From Kalaharituber pfeilii (Eukaryota; Ascomycota; Pezizomycetes; Pezizales; Pezizaceae): a DNA stretch of 64,000 bases. The translations under genes and the position numbers were made by a program. The notes below the pieces were generated by a model that worked only from the letters and a program-made list of their open reading frames with translations, was not told the DNA's origin and did not search any database. Position 1 is the stretch's first letter. Each line of letters begins with the position of its first letter. The stretch spans positions 146,947 through 210,946 of the forward strand of contig WHUZ01000100.1 in the NCBI GenBank assembly GCA_015179045.1, in the 5' to 3' direction. Of this stretch, positions 22,851-32,352 are shown piece after piece.

Positions 22851-23133
22851 AGAACAGGCTTGAATATGGGCTACAGAAGTCTTCAGGGTCAAACCATATG
22901 ATGATGATTTATTTTCTACAATCCTAAGGCTCTATATGATTGGGAGTATCAGAATAGCATGCTACTATCCATATTATGTAACATGTAATGCTGGGCTGGG
23001 CCATTCATGATTACATGGATGCTATGAATGGCGGCCATGATACTTGGAGGCGTCAGATAAAAGGCTTTTTAAAGCCTCTACTTCTTTTCGAACACTGCTA
23101 AAGAGATATGCTAAACAATGTTTTTAATATGCT
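22851..23133. other. Anonymous region
   Basis: Nothing recognised. Confidence 0.3.
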
Positions 23134-23441
23134 TTGAATGATGAGACTCCATTGCCAGCACATCACTATTCCCACCTTCTTGGCATTGGGCAGCCCGGCA
23201 CCGAAAAACACAGCTACAGGTGCCAAAACAGCACTTGCCAAAAGTACCCGTCTCGATACCCGGCCTCTCAAATCTATCGGCGAAGACTGGGTAGAGTGAA
23301 TATGACTGATATGCTTGAAGCAGTGAAAGATGCCATGGAATCCATCCAGAAGTGTATAGAAGACCAATTGACAAGACCAAACTTCAACCCAACAGACAGG
23401 CTCCTAGGTTATCTCAATATCACAAACCAGCGCATAGATCT

Positions 23442-23497
23442 TTTTTTTTTCTTTTTACATCATTACTCGCATGCCGCCCTATGTGCTATGGCGAGAT
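23442..23497 (-). mobile_element. Ultra-short tail-A retroposon (56 bp)
   Basis: On the minus strand it starts ATCTCGCCATAG and ends GAGTAATGATGT plus an A-rich tail. A perfect 13-bp duplication, agcgcatagatct, flanks it (23429-23441 and 23498-23510). Confidence 0.8.
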
Positions 23498-23662
23498 AGC
23501 GCATAGATCTACTTGCAGCAGCAGTAAAAGGGAAGTAGTGCAAAGACTTTGCAGCTGGTTTACGATGTGATAGATATAAGGAAGGGAAAACACTGACCGA
23601 GCCAGGGACAATACCTCTGCTGTTGTATGCAGCAAATGTCTCTCAAAGCATTCTACCAAACA

Positions 23663-23948
23663 TTACAGACACATAATAAAAGACTGTGAGGCGTGGAAGA
23701 AGAGATTACCGGGAGGCGAGGCGGGGATGAAGATGCTAAAGGGGGGGGAGAAGGGGAAGAAGAAAGAGGGGGAGAAGGAGGGGATGAAACTGGTTGAGGT
23801 GTTGGACTGGGCAGCGAGCTAGTTTCTTTGTTTCACACACTCTACTTCTCTTTATGATATATCAGTTACTATTTGTCCTTTATGTACCTAACACCTCGCC
23901 GTAGCCTACCAGGCGGCACGCGAGTAATGAAATAAAAAAAAAAAAAAA
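23663..23948 (+). mobile_element. 5'-truncated LINE 3' end with tail A (286 bp)
   Basis: A 13-bp duplication, attctaccaaaca, flanks it (23650-23662 and 23949-23961). It starts inside the last coding part of the LINE: RHIIKDCEAWKKRL keeps the H-x4-C half of the terminal Cys/His motif, and the frame ends LVEVLDWAAS then TAG at 23820-23822. A short 3' UTR follows, then the tail-A stem-loop with GCCT/AGGC inner stem, ATGAAAT and poly(A). It proves that tail A is the end of a coding LINE. Confidence 0.85.
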
Positions 23949-24235
23949 ATTCTACCAAACACACCGCCGACACATATCTTGAATCGACCTCCAGCAGCTC
24001 CATCAAAAGACTGAACAAAGTCCGCCACTGCCCAATCCAAAAACGTGGAAAGGGGACCCAGTACCAATTCCCTCAATTAGTAACACATTCAAACTGGCAA
24101 AGGAAAAGAAGCCTCCAACACCACTGATGTAGATAGGACTGTATGGGCATACAAGCAAGCAAAGCAAGACATGGATACGCAGGTATAGATCAGACAGACC
24201 AGAAATTGCAGACAAGACTACAGGCCACACATGAT

Positions 24236-24343
24236 CCTTTTCTTGATAATTGAATATTGAGACCGCCCTTGAGGCTTCGTTCCGCCAGCTCTAGACAACG
24301 GTACCCTGTGCAAGACGGTGGATGCTGTTGAGCCTTCATCACA
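24236..24343 (+). repeat. Interspersed repeat C, copy 1
   Basis: Matches the reverse complement of 31332-31447 over about 108 bp with few differences; ttgaggcttcgttccgccag and gatgctgttgagcc are shared. Nature unknown. Confidence 0.6.
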
Positions 24344-24593
24344 CCGGGGCCTGGGTCTGGAGGAGGAACTAGCCAGGGGGCCTGGAGGTAATGAAGAGGC
24401 CCACAGCAAACAGCAAAGATGAACCAGACCCCCTAGTAGAGCTGCTGAGATGGGTAGGGAGATGATATCGGAGGAGACCCCTTTTTTTTGAATTTTCCTT
24501 GTTATTATTTCGGTTGCACTTAATCTCGTCATAGCCCACGAGGCGGTATACGAGTTCTGACATTTATTTAAAAAAGAAAAAAAAAAAAAAAAA
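24344..24593 (+). mobile_element. 5'-truncated LINE 3' end, tail-A subfamily
   Basis: A short frame ends DEPDPLVELLRWVGR then TGA, like other LINE C-termini here (DPLHRLVEMLEEQ at 54.9 kb). An AT-rich UTR follows, then a tail with stem CTCGT/ACGAG instead of CTCGC/GCGAG, and poly(A). The 5' boundary is inferred from where repeat C stops. Confidence 0.6.
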
Positions 24594-24730
24594 GGTACCA
24601 TCGACGCCTTACTTGCCAATGGAACGTGTATGTAACTAAATATCAAGCTTTCAGGATCGTGATAATATTGCTGAAAGTGATACGCAGGATGTGGAACATG
24701 GGTGTGGACAGAGTTGTGCGTACTGGTAGA

Positions 24731-25735
24731 TTTTTTTTTTTTTTTTTTTTTTATATCATTAGTTGCGTGTCGCCCTATGGGCTATGGCGATGTTTAGTTA
24801 CATGTGAGGAAATAACTTAGAAAACTTGCAATGTCAACAGATAACTGTGAATGTCAAAAGAAAATTGTAATGTCGATAGATAACTGTAAATGTCATACGA
24901 TAACTGGAATAAGAAAGTAAAAGGATTCCCCTTATCCCGTCACCGTCCCGCCCAGTCCAGCAATTCCAACAGTCTATCTCTTTCTTCGTCTGATCTGTCC
25001 CGGTCGTCGCTTTTCGGGCAGCAGAGGTCCTCGATGCCTCTTGGGCATTTCTGTTTCCATACCCTGCATTGTGTTAGGATGTGTCGGGTTGACTCAGTGT
25101 CTTCACCGCACCAGTGGCACTCCGGGCTGTCGGCGGTTCCAATTTTAAACTTCCATTCTCTTAGGCCTCTACCCCCAAGGATGCCGGCCAGTGTGGCGAC
25201 CCTACATCCTAGTCGTTGCAGCGGTCTGTAGGTGATATCTAGTCTATTTCTCTCGAGGGCCCTGTAGGCCTTGGCTTGTTGTCTCCACCCTGCCTCCGTG
25301 ATCGTTTCTTCTTGGTACTGTAGGCAGGTGCCTATTTTGGCCGCTGTATCCGCTTCCATGTTGCCCGTGATTCCCTTGTGTGCTTTTACCCGCATGACCG
25401 CCACGTCCAGGTCCCCTGTTTCCGCTCTGCGTTCCCAAGCCTCCCTGACTCGCTGTGAGGCTCCCTCGTAGTTAGGCTCCCCGTTAGCAATTCTTTAGAG
25501 CTTAGTTATTGCTACTTGTGAGTCAGTGATAATTAGTAGCTCGTTTGCCTAGCTCTCTCATACTTCGCTCATTACCAGTAGTTCCGCATCATTGACAGTG
25601 CTTAGTCTACCCAAGTATGTGGATGTCCGTTTCCGTGGGTGTTGTGTGAAGGTCCCAGCTCCGGTCAAGTCGTTCATACGGCTTCCATCTGTATAGTGGC
25701 TGGTCCACCCCTCGTCTTCTGCTTTGGTAGAGTAC
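24731..25735 (-). mobile_element. 5'-truncated Tad1-like LINE with tail A
   Basis: The minus strand carries part of ORF2, an AT-rich 3' UTR of about 150 bp and a tail-A variant (ATCGCCATAGCCCATAGG, then CAACTAATGATAT) with poly(A). A weak 7-bp match, tggtaga, lies left of the T run and near 25728-25734. It could mark the target duplication and the 5' truncation point, but this is not certain. Confidence 0.75.
24940..25724 (-). pseudogene. LINE ORF2 remnant: RNase H plus Cys/His tail
   Basis: The domains appear in order on the minus strand: YTDGSRMNDLTGAG (first catalytic Asp), DAELLVMSEV (Glu), LLIITDSQVAITKL (Asp) and VKAHKGITGNMEADTAAK (His and last Asp). A C-x2-C-x8-H-x4-C motif (CHWCGEDTESTRHILTQC) follows, ending LLELLDWAGR then TGA. 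Three in-frame stops (TGA, TAG, TAA) interrupt the region between the Glu and the second Asp and just after it. Each is one C-to-T change from CGA, CAG or CAA. This is the best-preserved LINE protein in the window and matches the Tad1 type of fungal non-LTR element. Confidence 0.85.
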
Positions 25736-26002
25736 CGGTCACCCTAAATTTAAATTTAGCTAGCGCCAGTTATCCCTACTTCCATCCTGTCAGAATAGTG
25801 ACTAGTTGGAGACATTCCGCTACAAAGTTGTGGCAATAAAGATGAGTCGATTGATAGCCGAATATAATAGAATAAAGAAACGGTTTATATACAAGGGAAA
25901 TAGAGAAAATCGATGACAAGTAAGTTCGCCACAATAGCTGAGTCAACATATGCATGCGGCTAAGTGTGCTCTACAATGACAATATGACGACAGCTGAACA
26001 TG
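25736..26002. other. Anonymous region
   Basis: Flank between two retroposons; no gene seen. Confidence 0.3.
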
Positions 26003-26017
26003 ACAACAATTCAGCTT

Positions 26018-26201
26018 TTTTTTTTTTTTTTTTTTTTTATATATCAATACTCGCAGTCCGCCCAGAGGGCTATGGCGAGGGTTTTATTAAAACGAACGCA
26101 AAGAAGTCAAAACCAGCCCCAAACTATCTACTCCTAACTACCCTATCTACATGTGATGCCCGCGAACTCCTCCATGATGCGGGTGGCGCCCGGTATCCCC
26201 T
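26018..26201 (-). mobile_element. 5'-truncated tail-A LINE end (184 bp)
   Basis: T run, inverted tail A with inner stem GCCC/GGGC and outer CTCGC/GCGAG, then about 115 bp of 3' UTR-like sequence sharing gtg-atgcccgcg..gatgcgggtg with the insert at 32987-33213. A perfect 15-bp duplication, acaacaattcagctt, flanks it (26003-26017 and 26202-26216). Confidence 0.8.
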
Positions 26202-26733
26202 ACAACAATTCAGCTTACGTCTTGTACCAGCTCGTATTAGTCAGAACAAAACTACTCTACTTCTTCATTGCAACAAGCGACTTCTGCAGTAAGTATTGCA
26301 TCTGAAAAGCACAAAATGATATTTTGTTCATGGTGATTGCACTTACCACAAAATTGTTAGGTTACTATAATTCACCAAGAGGCTATGCACACCACCAGTG
26401 GACACATGTTTTACACCATAATGGACTGCCAAACAACCCATATATCTCAACCACCAGAACAGAATTTTCTATGCGACTTGCAAGAGAGCTAAACCAACGG
26501 CCCTTCTTCATATTCCAGATACTGATCTTCCCTGTAAATATCGTTTCTGGGGATGACAGCTCCACGCATTTTCGTATCAGATCTTGGCGCTTTTTCCCAT
26601 CATCTCTTTCTGGTCACGTAACTCCGCATACTGTACAAATCCACGTATTGTCCGAAAGCAGGTTTGTGACACTTGGTTTGTGGGCCGGATCACCAATGCT
26701 ACTTAGCTAAATATCTATCTATATGACTTCACC

Positions 26734-27011
26734 ATGGCTGCCGGAGAACAAAATACAGACAGTCAGTGGGACCAATTCTTTGTCTACACAATGGGTTTGA
26801 ACATATTTAGTTACCTCGCCATAGCCCATAGGGCGGCACGCGAGTAATGAAATTAAAAAAAAAAAAAAAAAAGAACATATTTAGTCAGTGTTCATTGGCA
26901 TCCCCCCAAACCTGTCCCCTGCCCAGCCTTCACCAGGCCATTTCCCTTATCTCTTCTTCCTCTATCCCACTCATATGCATCCCATCTGCACTTCTTTCCA
27001 CCTATGCATAG
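26734..27011 (+). pseudogene. Small open frame interrupted by a tail-A retroposon, function unknown
   Basis: An ATG in a good context (CACCATGGCTG) begins MAAGEQNTDSQWDQFFVYTM. After 26 codons a 61-bp insert plus a 13-bp duplication intervenes (74 nt net, frame-breaking). Without it the frame stays open for 41 more codons to TAG at 27009-27011. The downstream half is Ser/Pro/Leu-rich. No domain is recognised, and a frame of this length could be chance. Confidence 0.3.
26812..26872 (+). mobile_element. Ultra-short tail-A retroposon (61 bp)
   Basis: Starts TACCTCGCCATAGCCC, has the full CTCGC/GCGAG and GCCC/GGGC stems, then ATGAAATT and poly(A). A perfect 13-bp duplication, gaacatatttagt, flanks it (26799-26811 and 26873-26885). 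Confidence 0.85.
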
Positions 27012-27068
27012 ACTCTGATATTTGACTAGTCCTACCTTGTTACGGAGTTTACGATGATGTAGCTAAAA

Positions 27069-27437
27069 TGAGAGTGTAACTTAGGACAACGCTTGAAGCT
27101 TGACCATCTCTCGAGGGCAGAAAGCCCTCCTTATATAGCCAGCTCCCCGTGCATCCCTACTGTATGTTCTATTACCTATGCTATCTATGCTTAACAAGCA
27201 ATATCAACGTCTTGGTAGCTGAGGCTGTGCACAATAAGCCTACGCGTACTCTGGCCACTCAGTAGCGCAACTCATTCACTCAACCATGCGCCCTGCTTGT
27301 GATACGCTTCCGTGACCCGACCTGTCAATTGTATTGCCCTGCTGAAGCTATCGGTTGATCAGGCCGAATGGTCACTAGCAGCCTTTACGGGTCAACTCAG
27401 GTGGATATCCCCGGCCTCTTTGGGCAGGCCCGTGACA
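27069..27437 (-). mobile_element. Gypsy-like LTR, copy 1
   Basis: On the minus strand the unit runs from TGTCACGGGCC to GTTACACTCTCA (TG...CA). It is preceded by a purine tract (CTGGAGGGGGAAGGTA), as expected for a polypurine tract next to a 3' LTR. A second copy of the same sequence lies at 33820-34622. No target duplication was found, and no gag-pol frame is recognisable beside it. Confidence 0.5.
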
Positions 27438-27573
27438 TACCTTCCCCCTCCAGGTAAACAACAACTGAACTAGTCGCCTTCCCCTCCCTCACCTGCCTCC
27501 CTCCCTCCCTCCCTCCCTCCTTCCCCCCTCCCTCCCTCCTCTAGATCCTTGCTTTCACGGCGATTGAGCCCAG
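27438..27573 (-). mobile_element. Polypurine tract and 3' internal remnant of the LTR element
   Basis: The purine tract (27440-27456 as CT on +) and a pyrimidine-rich (CCCT)n stretch at about 27497-27540. A related segment (ctccccctctaggtagataa) occurs at about 35390, suggesting another remnant of this element there. Confidence 0.4.
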
Positions 27574-28049
27574 TAGTGAGCGGCACGAGCTAGCTCGAGC
27601 CGAGCTGGAGGGTGAGCTCGAGCCAGCTCGTGAGTAAGTGAGCTCGGCTCGAGCTGGCTCGAGCTGGCGTGGCATGAGCTCGAGCCTGGATTGATTATAT
27701 ACATAATATTGACAAACTAAACTAAACTAAGCTAAAATTTTCATCTTTCTCACTACTATCAGCTAAATTGTGCATTTCGAAGTTGTTGGTAGGTCAGAAT
27801 GAGCTCCAAGTCTCTAATTTTTACTATATTAGGTATTTACAGTTTATGAAACCTTGCACTGGCTAAGCATTTTAGCGAGCTGTCAAGAAAAACACAAGCA
27901 TGATCTTGGCTCGTTTGAGCTCGAGCCAGCTCGAGCTCATGCCAGGCCAGCTCGAGCCGGCTCGAGCTCAAGATCAGTCGAGCTCGAGCTAGCTCGCGCG
28001 AGCTCGGGCTCGAGCTGGCTCGAGCTGGCTCGGCTCGTGCCGCTCACTA
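27574..28049. mobile_element. hAT-like non-autonomous element (476 bp), GAGCTCGAGC-rich
   Basis: An exact 8-bp duplication, gagcccag, flanks it (27566-27573 and 28050-28057). The termini TAGTGAGCGGCACGAGC and GCTCGTGCCGCTCACTA are inverted copies. Both subterminal zones (about 27590-27685 and 27905-28035) are arrays of GAGCTCGAGC/CTGGCTCGAG motifs. An 8-bp duplication with short TIRs is the hAT hallmark. There is no transposase; the centre is AT-rich. Confidence 0.8.
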
Positions 28050-28057
28050 GAGCCCAG

Positions 28058-28395
28058 CAATCTTCGCGCCCAATTTATTATCCACTCCAACAACTTCCAA
28101 TCACTCCCCAGTCTCTTGGTCATGGCAGGTTGTGGTTCTGGTTTATGTTGCAAAAGGGCTTGGACTTCAAAGTAAAAGTGGTCCTGGAGGTGCTGGTCTT
28201 TTCTTTTGAGCCGGAAAGGCAAGTGATCACTCTCCTTCACGACGGTGGGTGGTGTGAGAGAGCTTTTTCTATTATCGCCTGTATGGAATTTTGTGCATCC
28301 AATCAACAATAAAATCAACAAAATTACTAGGACACTTGAGTCCCATAACTTCACTCCATAAAAAAGTACAATAAGACATTGAGCGCTATCTGATA
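28058..28395 (-). other. Possible internal remnant of the LTR element
   Basis: A minus-strand frame reads RLGSDWKLLEWIINWARRLL next to the hAT-like element. It may be the end of a pol-like ORF upstream of the LTR, but no diagnostic motif is visible. Confidence 0.25.
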
Positions 28396-28870
28396 TGGTT
28401 GTAGAGCTATTCACAATACTTACATTCGCGTACAAAATTATATAAAGGTTGTCGCCTGAGAACAACTCCTAAAAGGGAAAATTCAGACATCAACCATGCA
28501 GTTTGCTAAGCTGAGTAAAAAGTACTGCACCTTAATCTACTTACTCATTGAGAAAACCCTTTTGTCAGACTTCTATGGCTGTGCTAGAGAGTACTGCAAC
28601 CAAACTAAGGGTAGGCATTCTCCTAGCATGAGTATTTTGTATGGTGATCCCATACAGATAAATGCCAAGACTTCATGTGAAAATGCGCTGAACCATAATA
28701 GAGAAGCTAGAACTGAAGAGTATTCTTTGGTTTGGCTTCACTGTAAAAGCTCATACGAAAGTCTGTTCTGGTGGATGAGATATACGATTTGCTCCGTACT
28801 AGTTAGTTTTTATGTAATATGTGCATCGTCTGGTAGTGTGCGTCGCCACATAGTAATTACAGTAGCATGC
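28396..28870. mobile_element. Remnant of TIR family D
   Basis: Shares gagct-ttcacaatact, aactcctaaaagg, caaccatgcagt and gatcccatacag with the interior of the element at 32353-33408, and its right end with 22727-22850. It is strongly degenerate. Confidence 0.45.
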
Positions 28871-28982
28871 TAGTGTTTTCTACGCGCGGTTAAGTGGGGA
28901 TAGATTTCTACCTAAGTCAAGGTCACATGATGTTTTCATAATAATACATAGACCGTGAGGTTTGTCATATTGTTGCTATTAT

Positions 28983-29030
28983 CTCTTTATGGCCCATAGG
29001 GCGGTATACGAGTGATGAGAAAATTATATA
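28983..29030 (+). mobile_element. Eroded tail-A copy
   Basis: Reads ATGGCCCATAGGGCGGTATA then CGAGTGATGAGAAAATTATA. There is no long poly(A) and no duplication. Confidence 0.45.
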
Positions 29031-29133
29031 GCCCCGTGCGTTACAGCTACACAAGGATTTTAAACTCTACATGGAAGTTTTGTCGGTGCAATTGACAAGT
29101 ATGGGATTTATATAACTTCGCCGTCCTTCAGTG

Positions 29134-29189
29134 CCCTGCCATGGCGAACGGCTGCACGCGGGATCACGTGACAAAAAAAGAAAAAAAAA
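29134..29189 (+). mobile_element. Ultra-short tail-B retroposon (56 bp)
   Basis: Starts CCCTGCCATGGCGAACGGCT and ends GATCACGTGAC plus an A-rich tail. A 12-bp duplication, cgt(c/g)cttcagtg with one mismatch, flanks it (29122-29133 and 29190-29201). The flanks would join into an open frame (FVGAIDKYGIYITS..SGEWKL), which may be chance. Confidence 0.75.
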
Positions 29190-29365
29190 CGTGCTTCAGT
29201 GGTGAGTGGAAACTGAGACCAAGTTTTCGCTGAATAAGCCATAATTGAGCGAATACATATGATACGTATCACAAGTTAAGCAAGGCCGGGAGCCATAAAG
29301 AATCTAGCATCACACTTGATTCAGTTTCAAGCATTGTGAGTGTCTTTCTCTTTTGACTTTTACAT

Positions 29366-29428
29366 GCAGCCCTGCCACAACGAACAGCTGCAAGTGGGGT
29401 TACATGATATTTTAAACCAAAAAAGAAA
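29366..29428 (+). mobile_element. Eroded tail-B copy
   Basis: Reads GCCCTGCCACAACGAACAGC then GTGGGGTTACATGATATT, followed by an A-rich stretch. No clear duplication. Confidence 0.5.
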
Positions 29429-29528
29429 AAAAGTGGTACCCCATCCTAGTAACTTCATCCCGCGCCAAGACAAGCGAGGACGCAACATCGCTGCTGCTTT
29501 ATTTGCAGCAAATGCCAGTAAAAAATAG

Positions 29529-30129
29529 GGTTTAATGGCTAGCGCTCTGACCTTCAGGACATGCGATAAAGGTTTTTAATTAGGGACCAGGGGCGCTGGG
29601 AGGTTTTCTTAGCGTAGGAAGCACATATCCCTATTTGGCTTGGAGTGGATAGGCAGTCTCATCTATTACTGGCTATCCACTTGAGACTATGTGTACTTGC
29701 TATGGTACCTTTGCCTCATAGAATTCTCATTAGATGTATCAACCAACCGTTCTAACAAACACCTGCCAAGCCGCTGCCAAGCTACACCTTGTTTGCTCTG
29801 ACTACAAGAGCTTAAAGTAGACTAGCTTCCATATAGATTTACTAATAGCAAATTTAGAACGACACTTACAACCAATCAATGTCGAATTCCCCGCGGAGAC
29901 TTTCTAGTTAGGCTTATATTGAACTTCCACCCTACAGTTCACAGCTAAACTCTCGAGCTCCCGCGTGGGGGTTTCAGTCGTTGTAAACCAGGGAATGGCA
30001 CCCGTGCTCTGTCTGTACTGTCGCACCGCTGCATCTGAGACGCCCGGCGATAGGCTCACCTTCAAAATTCACTAGTCCCATCTTGGTACATAAATACAAC
30101 TAGGTCCGTGCTTGATGCTGATATTAGTT
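29529..30129. other. Anonymous region
   Basis: Nothing recognised. Confidence 0.3.
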
Positions 30130-30219
30130 CAGTGACCCGTAAAAAGCCTTGGGCATCAGGCAATATTGGGGTAAGTGTATCATGCAAGCCTAATCTCCAA
30201 GACTTTTGACGGGTCACTG
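30130..30219. mobile_element. 90-bp MITE, copy 2
   Basis: Termini CAGTGACCCGTAAAAAG and CTTTTGACGGGTCACTG are inverted copies. It is the reverse-orientation match of 1526-1615 and has identical length. Confidence 0.75.
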
Positions 30220-31331
30220 TACTATTTGATTCAGCCCGTTCATTATGTGCAATGACCGCAGGCATACAGGAAAATGATTTCAGCCCTGCCTGTGACACAT
30301 CGCTTAACCGTGCAGATCAGTGGTTAGCTCAGGGAATACCTCCGCGACTGTGCACTGCAGTTTTACTAAAATGGGAAATACTGCGAGATGTCGTGTTGAC
30401 AAGGGCCACTTCGGGCAGATCCAACGCCTGGCTCCTGGTGCCGGTGAGTGGGATGCGTACGCTTATCTTGACGATCAATATCATTCCAACAATGTCGCTC
30501 GCTAGACTATCGCCAGAGATATCAATATCAAGTGTTTCACCACCAAATCTCACAAGACAGCCAGCTATGTGCACAACACCAGGTCTCAGGAGGTTTAGCG
30601 ACTTAAAACTAATATCTGATAGTACATCTTGATCATACTAGATTTGTACATCCTGATAAGTACAAGAATCGATACTGTTGTGGGTATGGCATGGGGAACT
30701 TTGACAGGGAGCTAAAGCTCTTGGATGCCGAATGAAATCTCCGCCGCTGGGACGGCATTGAAAGTATAGTTGATATACCCCTCTAATACGGCCATATTCA
30801 TAGCCATGCCTACCTCTGTACCCAACTTGCTATGCCGTATTGCATGGACATTGTGCTACGACCATTGTGGGATTATGGTATATGTGGCCCCCCCACAGGT
30901 ACCTTACATGCCAACATTTTATGGGTATACCCATGGCAATGCTGTGGTGTTACATAGGTGAGACCACTATATGACGAAGGGAGGTGCTTTAAATGAACTT
31001 ACTTAAATAGAACTGTGGGACCAGTCTCGTATCGCATGCATTCGTTTCCTTTGTCCACCTCGCCCTCTAGTCCAAACGAATTAGGTATCGTGGATGTAGA
31101 CTCCTCAAACATCTACTGGGCATTTATACTAAACCAGAGTGCGTGGACGCGGTGAATTGTACGTAACTGCACAAGAAGTGACATTACTCATGCTTTCAAT
31201 GCTAAATTTAGGAACTTGGCTTGAAGCCCGTTAGCATTTCAAGAACTTTGACAGGTCAGGTCTCTCTTGTAGTCCGACTGGACTCACGTGGCAGGATCAG
31301 CCACTCAAAAAGCATCCTCGTATTGAACAAC
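30220..31331. other. Anonymous region
   Basis: Short frames (for example MGNTARCRVDKGHFGQIQRL near 30370) with stops; not recognisable. Confidence 0.3.
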
Positions 31332-31447
31332 ATTAATAAGCGCTGTGATGACGGCTCAACAGCATCCACTGTTTCGCACGGGTACCGGTATCTAGAGCTG
31401 GCGGAACGAAGCCTCAAGGGCAGCCTCAATAATCAAATGTCAAGAAA
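31332..31447 (-). repeat. Interspersed repeat C, copy 2
   Basis: Reverse-complement match to 24236-24343. It extends slightly further on one side (tgatgacggctcaacagcat, ctggcggaacgaagcctcaa). Confidence 0.6.
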
Positions 31448-32352
31448 AGAGTCTTCAATTGTCTTGTCTGTGCGTGTCCATATCTGTCCATGTCTGTATA
31501 TCTCCGTGAATGTCTGTATCCATGTCTGTTCTTTCCTTGCTTCCACAGTCCTATCTACATCCAATTTATAGACCACCTTCCCCTTCCAACTGAGCCTATA
31601 CATACATATCTCGCTTCTTAATCATAATTCTCTTCCCATATGTCATCATGTGGCCCTACCGATGAGTACCGCTCCGGCCCGCGTATGGCCTTATTCTTTC
31701 CATCGGTACCGTGGTTACCACCACAGCGCGACACCAGGAGGTTGATCACCTGACATCAGCCATTCTCCAATCTCTTGCAAACCTACAGTTAGAGCTTGGC
31801 CCCAAGCCACGCAAAGCCCATGCTCTACTGTAATGGAACGGGAACGTGGGCAATTTCTTGTTTTCTCTCTGGTAGGCCCGTGGGCAGGGATTTACCAAGT
31901 ATATTCGACAAATCCATATGAATAGCACTTCGATCATGTGCACAGTAGTTATAGGCTATAGCTAGGGAAAAGGAGTTAAAAAGGCTGTTTGTGCATGGGT
32001 AGGGAATATGTAACCTGCAAGCCTACTCAGCCCTTACATCTGCTTCCTAGTGTGCGCATAATCATCACAATGGCAGGTATTTAGTTTTGTCTAGAATGCC
32101 ATTTTTGGTATGCACTGCGGCTGCGGCTGAGCCGTAGCTATAGGGAGTCACTGTGCCAAGAGTACATATTGTGCCAGGAACCACCATGGCCACCAAGTCA
32201 TCGCCCTCCAAAACTTTACAATTGTGGGCGATGAGGTACTCTAACCCAATCAGTGACTCAATTCTGAAGCTATGCATACCTCATGCAATGAGATAGCGGC
32301 GATTACGGTCCCGTACTTGCCGTATATGCAGCGAGGACTCATACATCGACTA
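31448..32352. other. Anonymous region
   Basis: Nothing recognised. Confidence 0.3.

Larger units (their letters stand above)
23134..24170 (+). pseudogene. Degenerate open frame with two nested retroposons, function unknown
   Basis: A frame open from 23134 includes MTDMLEAVKDAMESIQK and reaches NQRIDL, where a 56-bp tail-A insert interrupts it. Skipping the insert keeps the frame (LLAAAVKGK), followed by a TAG and then a continuing frame (CKDFAAGLRCDRYKEGK) up to a second insert, a 286-bp LINE end at 23663-23948. Beyond that lies a Pro/Lys-rich stretch (PKTWKGDPVPIP) after an apparent frameshift. The TAG could be a CAG changed by C to T. It may be the ORF1 of a retroelement or an old cellular gene; I do not recognise it. 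A related C-terminal segment (IAAALFAANASKK) occurs at 29480-29528. Confidence 0.4.

Noticed and set aside
30320..30600. Plus-strand frame with one internal TAG as a decayed gene
   Set aside because: Short, with no motif or splice support; the resemblance to a protein is only subjective.
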